The notes below the pieces were generated by a model. It saw only the letters and a list, made by a program, of their open reading frames with translations. It was not told where the DNA came from and did no database searches. A stretch of DNA of 64,000 nucleotides from Helianthus annuus (lineage: Eukaryota > Streptophyta > Magnoliopsida > Asterales > Asteraceae), in assembly GCF_002127325.2 (NCBI RefSeq), contig NC_035436.2:111251591-111315590 (forward strand), read 5' to 3'. Positions 11,046-23,628 of this stretch are shown piece after piece. The first letter of the stretch is position 1; every line of letters starts with the position of its first letter. The position numbers were made by a program, and so were the translations under genes.

Positions 11046-13393
11046 CGCACCGTATCGCTTAGCTCCATCAGAACTGGAAGAAATATCGACGCAGCTACAA
11101 AAAAATACTTGGATAAGGGATTTATCCGAACTATCTTTTCGCCTTGGGGAGCTCCAGTATTATTCGTGAAAAAGAAGGATGGCACTTTCAGGATGTGCAT
11201 TGATTACCGCGAACTGAACAAGATCAACGTGAAGAACCGTTACCCTCTTCCTCGTATTGACGACTTATTCGACCAGTTGCAAGGGTCGAGTTACTACTCC
11301 AAGATTGATCTAAGGTCAGGTTATCATCAGCAGAGAGTCCGCGAGGAGGACGTCTCCAAGACAGCATTCAGAACTCGCTACAGCCATTACGAGTTTCTAG
11401 TCATGCCATTCGGGCTAACGAACGCGCCTGCAGTTTTCATGGATCTTATGAACAGGGTGTGCAAACCCTATCAAGACAAATTCGTCATTGTCTTCATCGA
11501 CGACATTTTGATCTACTCCAAGCGTTAGGAGGAACACGAGCAGCACTTACGTCTTATCTTGGAACTTCTTCGAAAGGAACAACTGTACGCCAAGTTTTCA
11601 AAATGCGACTTCTGGCTTCGTGAAGTCCATTCCTTAGGCCATGTGGTAAACAAGGAAGAGATTCATGTCGATCCATCCAAGGTTGATTCGATCAGGAACT
11701 GGCCTGCACCGCGTACACCAACAGAAATACGCCAATTCTTGGGTTTGGCGGGGTACTACAGATGATTCATCAAAGACTTCTCAAAGATCGCACAGCCGCT
11801 TACCATGCTGACACAGAAAGGTGTTACCTATCGTTGGGGTAATACACAAGAAACGACTTTTCAGTACCTGAAGGATAGACTATGCAGCGCACCTATTCTC
11901 TCATTGCCAGAGGGCACGGACGATTTTGTGGTCTATTGTGACGCATTGATACAGGGGCTTGGTTGGGTATTGATGCAAAGGGATAAAGTCATCGCCTACG
12001 CTTCGCGACAGCTTAAAGTACATGAACGGAACTACACGATGCACGATTTAGAGCTGGGAGCTGTTGTTTTCGCGCTTAAGATATGGCGACACTACATGTA
12101 CGGTACCAAGTGCAACTATTTACACTGACCATAGGAGTCTCGAGCATATCTTCAAGCAGAAGGAGTTGAACATGCATCAACGACGATGGGTCGAGCTGCT
12201 GAATGATTACGAATGCACTATCAAGTACTATCCAGGCAAAGCCAATGTTGTGGCTGACGCTCTCAGTCGAAAAGACACTCTACCTAGGCGTGTACGAGCT
12301 TTGCAGCTTACTATTCAGTCTGATCTTCCTGCATAGATACGAGATGCTCAGGTGGAAGCATTGAAACCAGAAAACGTCAGGGCTGAAGCCTTGCGTGGCT
12401 CAAGGCAACGATTAGAACAGAAGGAAGACGGCGCCTACTATGTAACAGGACGTATTTGGGTCCCACTATATGGCGGTTTACGGGAACTTGTGATGGATGA
12501 AGCTCATAAGTCTCGCCACTCGGTACATCCAGGGTCGGATAAAATGTACCATGACATCAGAACTACTTTTTGGTGGCCTAGCCTGAAGGCCCACATCGCT
12601 ACCTACGTCAGCAAATGCTTGACCTGTGCAAGAGTCATGGCAGAGTATCAGAAACCAGCGGGCCTACTCCAACAACCAAAGATATCACAATGGAAATGGG
12701 AGGAAATTTCCATGGATTTTGTTACAGGCCTACCTAGATCCCAGCGTGGGAACGATACTATTTGGGTGATCGTGGATCGACCCACCAAGTCTGCTCACTT
12801 CTTGGCAATCAAAGAAACAGACAAGTTTTCCGCATTAGCAGACATCTACTTGAAGGAAGTGGTCTCCAGGCACGGGGTGCCCACCTCTATCATTTCGGAT
12901 CGCGATGCACGATTCACATCAGAACTATGGCAAGCAATGCACAAGGCTTTTGGCTCTCGGTTAGATATGAGCACAGCATATCACCCTCAGACGGATGGGC
13001 AGTCTGAGCGCACGATTCAAACCTTAGAAGACATGCTTCGGGCATGTGTTATCGATTTTGGCAATAGCTGGGAAAAGCACCTCCCTTTAGTGGAGTTTTC
13101 ATACAATAACAGCTATCGCACCAGCATACAAGCCGCTCCATTTGAGGCATTGTACGGACGTAAATGCCGGTCACCTCTCTGTTGGGCAGAGGTGGGGGAT
13201 AGTCAGATCACGGGTCCAGAACTTATAGTGGACACCACGGAAAAGATTGCACAGATAAGACAACGCATGGCGGCAGCACGCGACCGTCAGAAAAGCTACG
13301 CGGATAAGCGTAGGAAGCCATTGGAATTTCAGGTCGGGGACCGGGTTTTACTCAAAGTCTCACCCTGGAAGGGTGTGGTTCGCTTTGGCAAGC
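11046..13393 (+). pseudogene. Tekay-like RT, RNase H and integrase (decayed, truncated)
   Basis: The order is RT ([34 protein letters not shown]; the catalytic FIDDILIYS), RNase H ([46 protein letters not shown]) and integrase. Integrase has an HHCC finger ([25 protein letters not shown]), [17 protein letters not shown] and HPQTDGQSE. Stops occur at 11526 (TAG), 11763 (TGA) and 12334 (TAG), at sites where relatives have Gln, Arg and Gln. One extra base near 12114 shifts the frame. Integrase ends abruptly at 13392-13393, inside the C-terminal domain after VVRFGK, where a Tat fragment begins. All three enzyme domains are recognisable, but the copy is dead. Confidence 0.9.
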
Positions 13394-13409
13394 TTGGTCT
13401 ACAATAGTG

Positions 13410-14709
13410 GCTTCGGCCTTTTTTAGCTGATTTTCAAGCATGACGTTCGAGCCGTATGCATCCTCGTAAAGGAAAATCAAACGTTCAAGACCCTGCAAAA
13501 TAAAGAAACAGGTATTAACTTTAATTAAGTTTAGTAACCAGCATGTGTTGCAGGATATGGATCAGGATATTTACCTGGTTGAGGAAGCCGGTCATGAATT
13601 TGCTGGACTCCGCAAACCCATGATTTTCAAATGGGAATACATTGGGGGTAGCAGGAGGCTATGTTTCCTTTCTCTTTCTGGAGCTGGAGGCCTGAGTTCT
13701 GGATGCTGGAGGAGCTTTGGGAGCAGTAATGGTCTTCGAACTGGTAGGCTTCGGTGTGACGGATGACTTCGGGTTGGATTCTTGCTTGACAGGTGCAAGG
13801 CTTCGGTGTGACGGATGACTCATCGAGTTGGAAGCCATCGAGATTGATAACTGGCACTGTATAAGGGAAGATGCGGTTAATCTCATTACACTTTTGAAAT
13901 ATAATCAGTTTGATAGATAAATATACTTACAAGACATGCTGGAACTTGATCTTTGACTTGAACTTGTAGATAGCAGGGTGAAGGTCCTCTCACTTTCTGG
14001 AAGCTTGTAGATTTCTTTTATCCTTTCTACCGACTCAGCACTGGGTGGACCCAGTTCCTTGAAATTGGCTGCAAAAGATAAACGTATCAGGATATAGTTT
14101 CGGGATATGATTGGGGATATTCCTAAAGCCCTAAATCCTACCAGAAGTTAGCCATCTCTTAGGAAGGTCAGAACCCCTATCGATGGAGTCCCTTTTTACG
14201 AAGAAGAATTTTCTTGTCCATTTATCCTCGTTCTTGGTAGCTTTAAGAATGAGGGGATTTTTGGAGATAGAGAATAAAAGGAACCGGCTAGAACCATGGG
14301 ATCTTAAACGATAGGCCATCGAAAGATCTTCGATGCACAAGTCCGGCATATGACGATCCTTAATCTGCTCCATAGTGACTAGGACGCGCCAAACCATGGG
14401 CATGGTTTGGGCAAAGCTAAGGCCGGTCAACTCGAAGAATCGAGAGATAAAGGGTGAAAACAGATATTGAAGATCGATGGAGAAGGGATAAGCAAAAAAG
14501 CATACCCACTCATCGGAATAAAAATCCGATCGGACCTCTCGGTCAAATGGACGGAAGACTGTACCGGCGGGAAAGGCACCGGAAGCTCGTAAAGCCGCGA
14601 TATCAGCATTATCGAATGAGCATACCTCTTTTGAAGGTTCCTTGAGCAGGTTTTGTCTGTCAAAGAGGGAGACGGAATCTGCCGTTTGTGATCTAGTGCG
14701 GGTAGCCAT
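13410..14709 (-). pseudogene. Tat antisense ORF, spliced model (plant gypsy-type 'putative transposase' domain)
   Basis: Read leftward, an ATG at 14709 opens a 192-codon frame (MATRTRSQTAD; then FFELTGLSFAQTMPMVWRV). It resembles the plant family labelled 'transposase (putative) gypsy type', found in antisense between pol and the 3' LTR of some Tat elements. The frame appears to end at a splice donor (CTTCTG/GTAGG near 14131). An acceptor at about 14069 (TTTTGCAG) and a donor at about 13930 (GTAAGT) bound a second exon coding RIKEIYKLPESER. A third acceptor near 13862 (TTATACAG) opens a Ser/Pro/Lys-rich exon with a duplicated 22-bp unit, and another acceptor lies near 13503. Splice sites were found by eye; the function of this protein family is unknown. 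Confidence 0.55.
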
Positions 14710-14829
14710 GGAAGGTTATAACGGACTTAAACGAAGAAAACAGGGAAGATAGAGAGAGAGAATACCTGAAATTCGCCTGAAGATAGAGATAATTATAATG
14801 AAGAATCCCTCAGTTAATATAGGCTGAAT

Positions 14830-15425
14830 ATAGGGGGTAAAGAGTAAATAGTGCATTGGAAGTTGCACATTGTCACTTCAAGGGTCTCGTCATATTGATT
14901 GCCTCGATCCAGGTGATAGAGTTTCAAAATATATCCATTGGATCGGCATACCAATAGATATATTTTGGGTAGTTTGTTAAATTTCTTTTACTATAAATAG
15001 ATGGATCGGATCAAGTTAAGGCACTCACTTTTCATTCGCACAATTTACACTCTAGCTGCTAGCAATCACTACACATAAACACTTCTACTCGAATTATCTT
15101 GTAACACCTAGTTGATCCGCATCACATCCTGCACTGTATCCTGATATTTGAATCAATTGAAGAACAAGGCAGTTGCGATTGTCAGCTCCCGAGATTTTAT
15201 GCCGGCAATCTAGATTGATCAAGGGCTTTCCTCGTATATCTGGTGCCACCCTTTACCTTTTTTGCTCATTGTTTGATCATTAATACAGCTCTATATCCTG
15301 AGCCGTATCCTCGAACTGTTTTTACAAATAACTTAATCACCATATTTACAACGCATATTTCTAGCACACTACCTCACTTAACTAATTTGATCACTAAATT
15401 GTTTCTGTAATTTTTGACCAAAATA
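14830..15425 (+). repeat. Tat LTR remnant
   Basis: The right end (TTTTTGACCAAAA) matches the end of the Tat LTR at 3613-3627. A TATA box (CTATAAATAG, about 14992) fits an LTR promoter. The left edge is unclear and the terminal CA is not preserved. The sequence passes directly into the E3 LTR at about 15428. Confidence 0.55.
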
Positions 15426-15427
15426 AT

Positions 15428-16955
15428 AATGATCGACCAAACGGGTCTAGTTCGAAAGTCTAACCGGTTGTTTAGACCACTTGACTTACGACTCTATACA
15501 AGCACTAAACTAAAAGTGACGAGCTAAACATGTTAGAACATGTTTAGTTAAGTTAGAAAACAGGTTTTGATATCAAAACAAACGGTTTTGATACCCAAGA
15601 GAAGTCTGGTTACAAAATACGCATAAATACGCATTTTGGCCGAAACTACGACTCGTCACTACGCCTAGTCAACGTGGTAATCAGTATGTATAGTCACACA
15701 GGACTATAACCATCGTGATTACGCTCACGTTGCGAAGTTCAAATGAACTTCGTGTTGACCATAAACTAGTCAATGCAGAAAGTCAAACACTGTTTGACTT
15801 TTACGCTTAAAAACGCATAAAGGAACGAAAGAAGCTTACAAAGGGTCCAATATAGGAAGATATGATCTATAAATTCTCAGGTATGAAACATTTGAGCTTC
15901 AACTTAGAGAAAATTAGATCATGTGTGAGGAAAGAATGAAAATGAGGTGGGTATATATAGGATTCGGTCCACCGTTAAGATCGTTTATCGAGAACCGTGC
16001 TTTAATCATGGCCTTACACTTGGGCCCAAGGTTTGAGAATACCATGGGAACATGTAAAACCATCAAATACCAGCCCATAGGGTGCAAAACCATGGGTTAA
16101 AACCATCAAAATCTCAAAAATGGACCAAGTTCAATGTATCTGCTAGAAATTTCAAAAATGGTCCCTGCACTTGTAAAACGTGATTTTTTTGCACTTTTAA
16201 GCCCCGTTAACCACATTTCAAGGCTCTAAACTAAAGCTAACGTATAGAGAACTTAAAATATGCTCAAAAACATCTCGGATGTCGGTTCGTTTGGTCGTAC
16301 GGTTGCGTTGTTCGGTTAATTACGACGGAAATCGTAATGAACGCAAAAACGATCCAAATTACGCGACGAATGGAATTTTATCATGCAAATCACTAAAATA
16401 AAATATTTTAATGATTACATAAATTTTTGGATGTCCGGATATATTCAGAACGTAAGATATGCGCGAAAATGCAAACTTATGCACTTTTGACGCTTTTAGT
16501 CTCCATTGATCAAATAAGTTTATTTTAGAATACCGAACCCCTCAAAGCCTATTTCTAAGCTATGTAAAGGATATTTAGGGTATGTTTAACTTACGATCAA
16601 GTTCCGGAATGTTCGTTACAGTACGTAGTTTGTCGAAATTAGTCCCTGTAAGCGAATGAACTTGATTTCGACACACCAAACCATCCAAAACTTATTTCTA
16701 AGTTATGTAAAGGTTATTTAAGGTATGTTAATCCTATTTCACTGTTCCGGGGCGTTTGTTGCATTAAATTGATTATATTTACGCATCAGTTCGCATATAA
16801 CCTTCCAGAAAGCGATTTAGAGCTCGAAATCGATCAAGAATTGATATGTGCAAATGATACACATATTTATACAAATTCCAAGTATGAAATTACAATATTT
16901 CATTGGTTTGGTATTTGTTTGATAGTTGAAGTGACACAGGTGTCACATGTTTCGA
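15428..16955 (-). repeat. E3 3' LTR remnant (left copy)
   Basis: From GATCGACCAAACGGGTC onward this follows 32770-34330 closely in the same orientation. Shared landmarks include GGTTGTTTAGACC, a block of tandem GTTTGACTTT-like words, and CCGAACCCCTCAAAGCC. It therefore represents the other LTR of the minus-strand element E3. About 2 kb of its promoter-distal end is missing, replaced by the Tat fragment. A possible right edge is at TGTCACA near 16950. No coding sequence. Confidence 0.65.
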
Positions 16956-17932
16956 AGTAAAACGTTTTTGATGAATGAATATTGTATGTGCAGTATTTCT
17001 TAAGTGAAACAAGACCGTACGGATTGGGGATGAATTCCGGACTGAGTCTCAACATTTGTATATTGTACGTGAGGATATATATATATTTTACGTGAGGATA
17101 TAAATCATATTATATTAAATTGTCATATTAGTAGGATATATATACTGTACGTGAGGCAGACATCATATTGCTCTTCGAGAAAGAACCCTGCGCCCAGATG
17201 TCGTTTAATCAGTTAAGTATTGTACGCGATGAATTGTTGGTAGATCTGTCGGGTTGACAACCCCGTCGTGACCAGTCGCCCCGTGTCAATGTCAAACGAT
17301 GAATTAATATTCTGTTTATTGTCTAGCTTTGATTATCCCTGCATGGTTAATATATAGTTCGTATCGTCTAGCTAACATACGAGTCTGAAAGTTGACGCAA
17401 TAATTTAATATACAAAACTTGGGAAGTAACAATATTGTCGGGTTCGAGAAACTGCGACGGAAGGCCCATGAATTTTATTAAGAAAGTAAAATGGACTTTC
17501 TAAGAATTAAATGGATTTTTTAAATAAACACCTAAATAGAAAGTTTTCCCTTGGAATAAAATCTATTGGTAAACGAATAAGTGAACTCACCTTCCGTTGT
17601 GTTGACACTTGATTTTAACGTCTTCTACAGGTACTTGAGTTCAGCTTCGGGAATCATGGCGTATCTTGTGTTTTAATGATGCACATTGTTTGTTTGAAAA
17701 TGTTGAACAACTTTTAAACTTTCTGGGACTTTTGTAATAAGATCCGCGAGGATCAATGACATCTTAACTGTGTGGATGTGTCGTGTCTTAAAACATAATG
17801 TTTAATAACTTATGCTTAAAATAAATCAAAATGTCCAACAATAAAATGCATCGCCCGACAAGATATAAATGGGCACCAACTTCCGTCTCCACTACGTTTA
17901 ATATTCCGCTGCGACGTTTTTGGGGTGTGACA
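16956..17932. other. LTR-like non-coding sequence ending in a plus-strand LTR terminus
   Basis: No gene is seen. The stretch has a GTACGTGAGGATATA word repeated about three times (17065-17155) and ends TTTTTGGGGTGTGACA at 17932, which looks like a plus-strand gypsy LTR end. No primer site follows; protease coding sequence starts immediately. Confidence 0.4.
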
Positions 17933-17937
17933 CCTGG

Positions 17938-20160
17938 TGCGAACCAAAGTTTTATTAATACTACATTTTGCAAACTTTTCAATTAACCATTAACTAAACT
18001 CCCACAAGAAAGTCTAGTAGAGACAGCAAATGGAGAAACCGTTAGAATTTCTGAAATCTTGTAGGGAGCAAGAATAGAATTTTTAAATCAAAAGTTTATT
18101 GCAAACCTTTATCCAATGAATCTGACAGGATTTGATGTTGTATTAGGAATGGATTGGTTAATAGCTAATAAAGCCAGTATTTTATGTGATCAAAAGTCAA
18201 TCCAAGTAAATTCACCGAAGAGTGAAAAGATCACAATAAAAGGAGATAAGCCCTCTAGATCCACGAAATTCATCTCTGTGATGAAAACAACAAGTTATAT
18301 AAGAAAAGGATCATTAGTGTATTTGATATCCATAATCACTAACACTAAAGGAAAAGAACTGAAAGATATTCCAGTAGTATCCCAGTTTCCAGACGTATTT
18401 CCAGAAGAATTACCAGGACTACCTCCAGACAGGGAAGTTGAATTCAGAATCCACTTGCTACCAGGAACAGCACCAATTGCCAAAGCACCTTACCGTTTGG
18501 CACCTGCAAAAATGCAGGAACTAAAGAAGCAATTAGATGAATTGTTAGAGAAAGAATTCATACAGCCAAGCTCATCACCATGGGGAGCACCGATTTGATT
18601 CGTTAAAAAGAAAGACGGATCTATGCGTATGTGCATTGATTACCGTGAATTGAACAAGGTCACGATTAAGAATCGGTATCCATTAACAAGGATCGATGAT
18701 CTGTTTGATCAATTGCAAGGAGCTTGATTTTTCTCAAAAATTGATCTATTGTCAGGATATCATCAATTAAAGGTACAAGAAGAGGACATTCCTAAGACCG
18801 CTTTTAGAACATGGTATGGCCATTATGAATTTACTGTCATGCCATTTGGTTTAACCAATGCCCCAGCCGCATTTATGGACATGGTGAACCGAATATGTAA
18901 GCCATATTTGGATAAATATATAATTGTCTTTATAGATGATATTCTTATTTACTCTAAGAGTAAAGAGGAACATGCAAAGCATTTAGACGCACTTCTAAGT
19001 TTATTGAGGAAAGAAAAGCTTTATGCAAGGTTTTCAAAGTGCAAGTTTTGGTTAGAACAGGTACAGTTTCTTGGACATCTAGTTAATCATGAAGGAATTC
19101 ATGTGGATCCCACCAAGATCGAGGCAATTACCAAATGGAAAACCCCTGAGTCACCAACCGAGGTTAGAAGTTTCTTAGGATTGGCCGGTTATTACAGGAG
19201 ATTTATTCAAGATTTTTCTAGAATAGCCATTCCCTTAACTAAGCTAACCTGTAAATCTGTTAAGTTTGAATGGGGATCAAAACAAGAAGAAGCTTTTAGA
19301 ATTCTTAAGCACAGATTAACCAATGCACCCATACTAGCGTTACCAGAAGGAACTGAAAACTTTGTAGTCTATTGTGACGCTTCTAAGTTAGGTTATGGAT
19401 GTGTATTGATGCAACGTCAAAAGGTTATAGCTTATGCATCTAGACAACTTAAGAATCATGAAGAGAACTATTCAACCCATGATCTAGAATTAGGAGCAAT
19501 AATTTTTGCTTTGAAAATTTGGAGACATTACCTTTACGGTAGTAAGTTTACCATTTTCACTGATCATAAGAGTTTAAGGTATGTCTTCGGGCAAAAAGAG
19601 TGGCTGATGCTTTAAGTCGAAAGTATCTTGAAAAGCCAAAAAGAGTGTGTTCTCTTAAATTAAATCTACAAGTAGATTTAAATGATCAAATTAGAAAAAC
19701 ACAAGAATTAGTAATCAAGGACGATACTGAAAAGTTAAAAGGAATGATCAAGGAATTAGAACAAGGAACATATGGAATTTGGAGATTCCATAAGAAAAGA
19801 ATGTAGATACCTAAATTAGGAAACCTACGCCACCGTATATTAGAAGAAGCCCATAAGTCTAAGTATACGATGCATCCTGGAAGTGATAAAATGTATCAAG
19901 ATTTAAGAAAACTTTTTTGGTGGATAGGAATGAAAAAGGATATAGCAGCTTATGTTTCTAAATGTTTAACATGTTCACAAGTCAAAGCTGAACACCAGAA
20001 ACCCTCAGGTTTATTGCAACAGTTAGAAATGTCAGTGTGGAAATGGGAATTGATAACAATGGATTTTGTTACCAAATTATCCAAAACAAGAAAAGGTAAT
20101 GATACAATCTGGGTGATTGTAGACAGACTAACTAAGTCAGTTCATTTCCTACCAATGAAG
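17938..20160 (+). pseudogene. Ty3/gypsy PR-RT-RNase H-integrase fragment, inverted relative to E3 gag
   Basis: Coding begins inside the protease active site (SGANQSFIN) and runs through DVVLGMDWL, the PR-RT linker (FPDVFPEELPGLPP), RT ([23 protein letters not shown]) and RNase H ([17 protein letters not shown]). The integrase finger follows ([24 protein letters not shown]), then [10 protein letters not shown]. At 19597 a deletion joins the RNase H end (FGQKE) to VADALSRK, removing about 30 codons. Stops interrupt at 18043, 18596, 18724 and 19804; the last is TAG where relatives have Trp. The reading ends at about 20160 after VHFLPMK, where gag starts on the opposite strand. Gag and pol are thus head to head, which suggests an inversion inside E3 or joining of two copies. 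Confidence 0.8.
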
Positions 20161-20901
20161 ATCCAGCTTTCTTACCCTTCTTATTTTCACTCTTGTCAAA
20201 TGATTGTTTCTGATTCTTATCACCTTTCCTGTGTAGTTTACCTTTTCTGATTTGCGATTCAGTCAAAGTTACAGCCAACTAGATTGCCTGACGAACTATG
20301 GTAGGGTTGCTACCAGTGACGATGTCTTGTACAGGGTCAGGTAAACCATCGACATACCTCTCGATAGCTTTATCAAGTGGAGTAACCATTGTAGGGCATA
20401 ACAAACTCAGCTCCTCGTATCTGTCAGTATAAGCTCGATGTTCACCACTATCCTGTTTCAGATCATCAAACTCTCTTTCCAACGCCCTCTGCTCGTGACG
20501 AGGACAGAATTCCCTCATCAGAAGACCCTAAGCTCTTCCCAAGTTTGACCCAAAGAGACATTAGCACCACGATCTCTCATTAACCCATTCCACCAAGTAA
20601 GAGCCCTCTTTTGAAACATACTAGAAGCGAACTCGATTTTGCGATTATCAGGACACTGAACATGACGAAAAGTACTCTCAATTCTTTCAAACCACTGTAG
20701 GAGCCCAGTTGCTCCTTCAGAACCACTAAACTTGAGTGGTTTAGCCGAATTGAAACTTTTAAAGTTGCATGGAGCATTATTGTTGTTATTGTTGGCTTGG
20801 TTAACTTGAGCAATGAGATTCGGGAGTGCAACAGCCATTTGTTGCGCAATGATTGCTGCCAGTTCGGCATTAGGTAACTGATTGTCGCGTCGAGGAGGCA
20901 T
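20161..20901 (-). pseudogene. E3 gag (minus strand)
   Basis: Reading leftward from the ATG at 20901, MPPRRDNQLPNAELAAIIAQ leads into an Asn-rich stretch and then the gag core (KPLKFSGSEGATGLLQWFERIE; LTWWNGLMRDRG). A one-base frameshift near 20521 moves to the frame that continues MREFCPRHEQRALEREFDDL and YVDGLPDPVQDIV. After a TAG at about 20278 it becomes Lys-rich ([16 protein letters not shown]) and is cut at 20160 before any zinc knuckle. Upstream sequence to 21264 is its leader, interrupted by the gag-only element at 21270-30506; the leader resumes at 30512. Confidence 0.8.
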
Positions 20902-21269
20902 TCTGAAAGAGGAAACATGAGAGAAAACAAGTGAGATGATAAGATGAAAAATGAGATGATACAAATATCGACAAAAGCATGGATGGTGGTCATTCGTTCG
21001 TACCACAAAGCAAACAAACGACACATAGTGACTGATCAAAGTAAATGGATCATAATAATGTATCGTGAAGACATGCTTTAGCCTATAAGTGGACACTCAC
21101 CCCAAGAGTTCCCAGGTAAGAGTGACTGGTCCGATTATGTAGATTTGTACGAACACTCTAGCCTAGACAGAAAACTCAAGGTACAGGCACCCACACTTCC
21201 AGATTGCACGTGTTCACATTATTTAGACCCAAACCTTGACGAGTGTTTGAAAACTTAAAGGGTTCAAAA

Positions 21270-23628
21270 TGTCACACCACAACCGATGGCGAAATCATCG
21301 GGGCGCGGCACTAGGCGAATCAGATTGCTCAAGAGAATCCATAACAACTAAATTGCGACCGTATTTAACACGTTCATTATCCCATACTAATAAACAACAC
21401 ATTCACATAAGTTATCACATATTTCTTGTCCTCTCGAACAATACAAATCCAACAACATAGCTTTTAGGTGAGTTTCTAGACTTCCTAGCTTGATTTGATG
21501 TAGACTACGACTAAACCTGCAACATACGTTAAAACAACGTCAATACAAAAGTATTGGCGAGTATACAAGTTTTGATAGTAGCGAGAAAAAGATAAAAAGT
21601 GTTGCGAATTACCAAATACATAAACGAGATACCTCAACATACATGCATATAAGACAGATACTACCAGCTAAGTCACTCGAGCTGTGATTGCGGTTGCTAT
21701 TCATCCTAACTAGACCCCGTCGGGTTCTATAGTACTATACTAGTTAAGGCGGGACCTCGCGAGTAAAAGTCCTAGCACATATGTAACTAGCACCACGTGT
21801 AAATATGCATAACAATCATCCACAAGTGATAGATAGTTTTATTGAATAATTCGTTTGATAAACTCGATTTAATAGGAACGTATGTTACACCCAAAATGCG
21901 ATAAAAAGGGGTTCGAGTATACTCACAGTCGGTGTTCAGCAAGTAAACACAACTTGGTTGAATTGAAGGGAGCGCGCCTGAGGTTAGTCTGATTACAGAT
22001 TGATAGCGTAAGCGATGAACAACGCGTAAATCGGTGCAAAGTGTTAAAGGATCGGACGGTAATCCGATCGGATGGCAATCCGATCGGGTGGCCGGTCGAT
22101 CGGGTGACAATCCGTTCGGACGGTAATCCGATCGGGTGGCAATCCATTTGGAACTAACTATATATTGTACATCCTGAAAATTGTTTGAAGTTCAAAACAT
22201 CACATGGTCGGATGGTCGTTCGATCGGGTGGCAATCCGATCAGACGACAATCCGTTCGACGTTCAAAACTTGAAAAGTTGGAATAATAGTGTAAGTGGGA
22301 AACCAAGTGTAAGCCGATCGGACGGCTGTTCGATCGGGTGGCAATCCAATCGAGTGGCAATCCAATCGGACAACAATCTGTTCCAACTGCTTTGATCGTC
22401 TTGACACTAGTAACCAAGTGCAAACCGATCGGACGACTGTTCGATCGGGTGGCAATCCGATCCGGTGGCAATCCGATCGAACGGCAATCCGATCGAACGA
22501 CAATCTGTTCCAACTGCTCCGATCGTCTTGACACTTGATTGTTTTGAAAGTTTGCGGTTTTGATCGAGATAATGTGATAACGTGCTAAACAACAGAAACT
22601 CGTCAAGACTCAAGTGACCCGTTCGGACAGGAACCACCCTAGTCCGACCAGTCAGCTGTTCGAGACGGTGTTTCATGTTTAACCCGAAATCAGTAATCTC
22701 TTGGATAGATTCCAGATCTTGAACCAACACATCACTAAGAATGAGTAGAAGATCAGAACAAGCTCTGATTCTATCGGCCTTGAGTGCATTGAGTGTAAAA
22801 GAGTTGAAATAAAGTTGAAAAAGTTTCTTTCAATCCTTTTATCCTTGAAGGTGTTTGGATCTATGTGAAATTGTTGGGAAATCATGTTGAAATCCTTTAG
22901 ATCCGAGTTATTCTTGGTGGAATGAGGCCAAAGCTTGAAGTTCATAAGAACACCATGATGACATCACCCTAAAACAACTCAAATCTGTTGATTTCACGGT
23001 TAATGGTTGAGATTCAATGGTGAAAAAATAAAGAAGTGTGTGTAGATCAAAGAAGTACAAGATTTGAGGTAGAAACTTACAAGAATCGCGAGGAATCGAG
23101 AGGAAAAGGTCCAAAAGTGCGTTGGTCGAACTAGTGTTGTCACATCACTGTTCAAGTGATGTGATGAGTGCTATTTATAGGTGAAGTGGAGTGAAGGAGA
23201 TGGAGTGCCATGGATCGGGTGGCAATCCGATCGGGTGGCCACTCGATCGATCAGTCACTCGATCGGTGGTCTCCGGCGAATTGTGTTTCGATGTTTTGTT
23301 TTGTTCGTTAAGCTTTGCAATAGTTTGGTTACACATCATTATACCCACATTCATATATTTATTATAATTAGTTACAAAGGGTCGTATAAATATCCATATT
23401 TCAAAGGCTGCATTGCGATAATCGAGTTGCACGTTTCAAATATACGTTGCGTTGCGACACATCATGGCTATCGAGGAGGGTAGAATAGGTCCTCTCTCAA
23501 CGTCATCGTGAGTGTTAGTATGTGCGATGCGATGTATGCGATATAGCTACATTATGATCCGAATCTCTGGTGCTAGGCGTAACGAGTATAACGAGTAGTA
23601 ACAATGCACGAACGTGCGGGTTGTTACA
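21270..23628 (-). repeat. 3' LTR of the gag-only gypsy element
   Basis: On the minus strand it starts TGTAACAACCCGCACG next to a purine tract and ends GTGTGACA. It matches 27892-30506 along its length. Compared with that copy it has lost about 213 bp near 22130, between two copies of the GATCGGGTG word, and about 55 bp near 23530. A TATA box (TATAAATAG on the minus strand) lies at 23172-23180. Confidence 0.85.
21990..22520 (-). repeat. GATCGG word array, 3' LTR copy
   Basis: Many copies of GGTGGCAATCCGATCGG and variants form clusters separated by unique sequence. Two or three further copies sit at 23213-23265. CGATCG and CCGATCGG cores are self-complementary. Long frames in this region merely reflect the low-complexity repeat. 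Confidence 0.85.

Noticed and set aside
13592..13886. Three overlapping short minus-strand genes
   Set aside because: They are alternative frames over the last exon and a 22-bp duplication of the Tat antisense ORF.
22154..22606. Overlapping open frames on both strands in the GATCGG arrays (also 28853-29551)
   Set aside because: They arise from a stop-poor GC-rich repeat; composition is Arg/Ser/Asp/Pro-repetitive in every frame and they lie inside an LTR.
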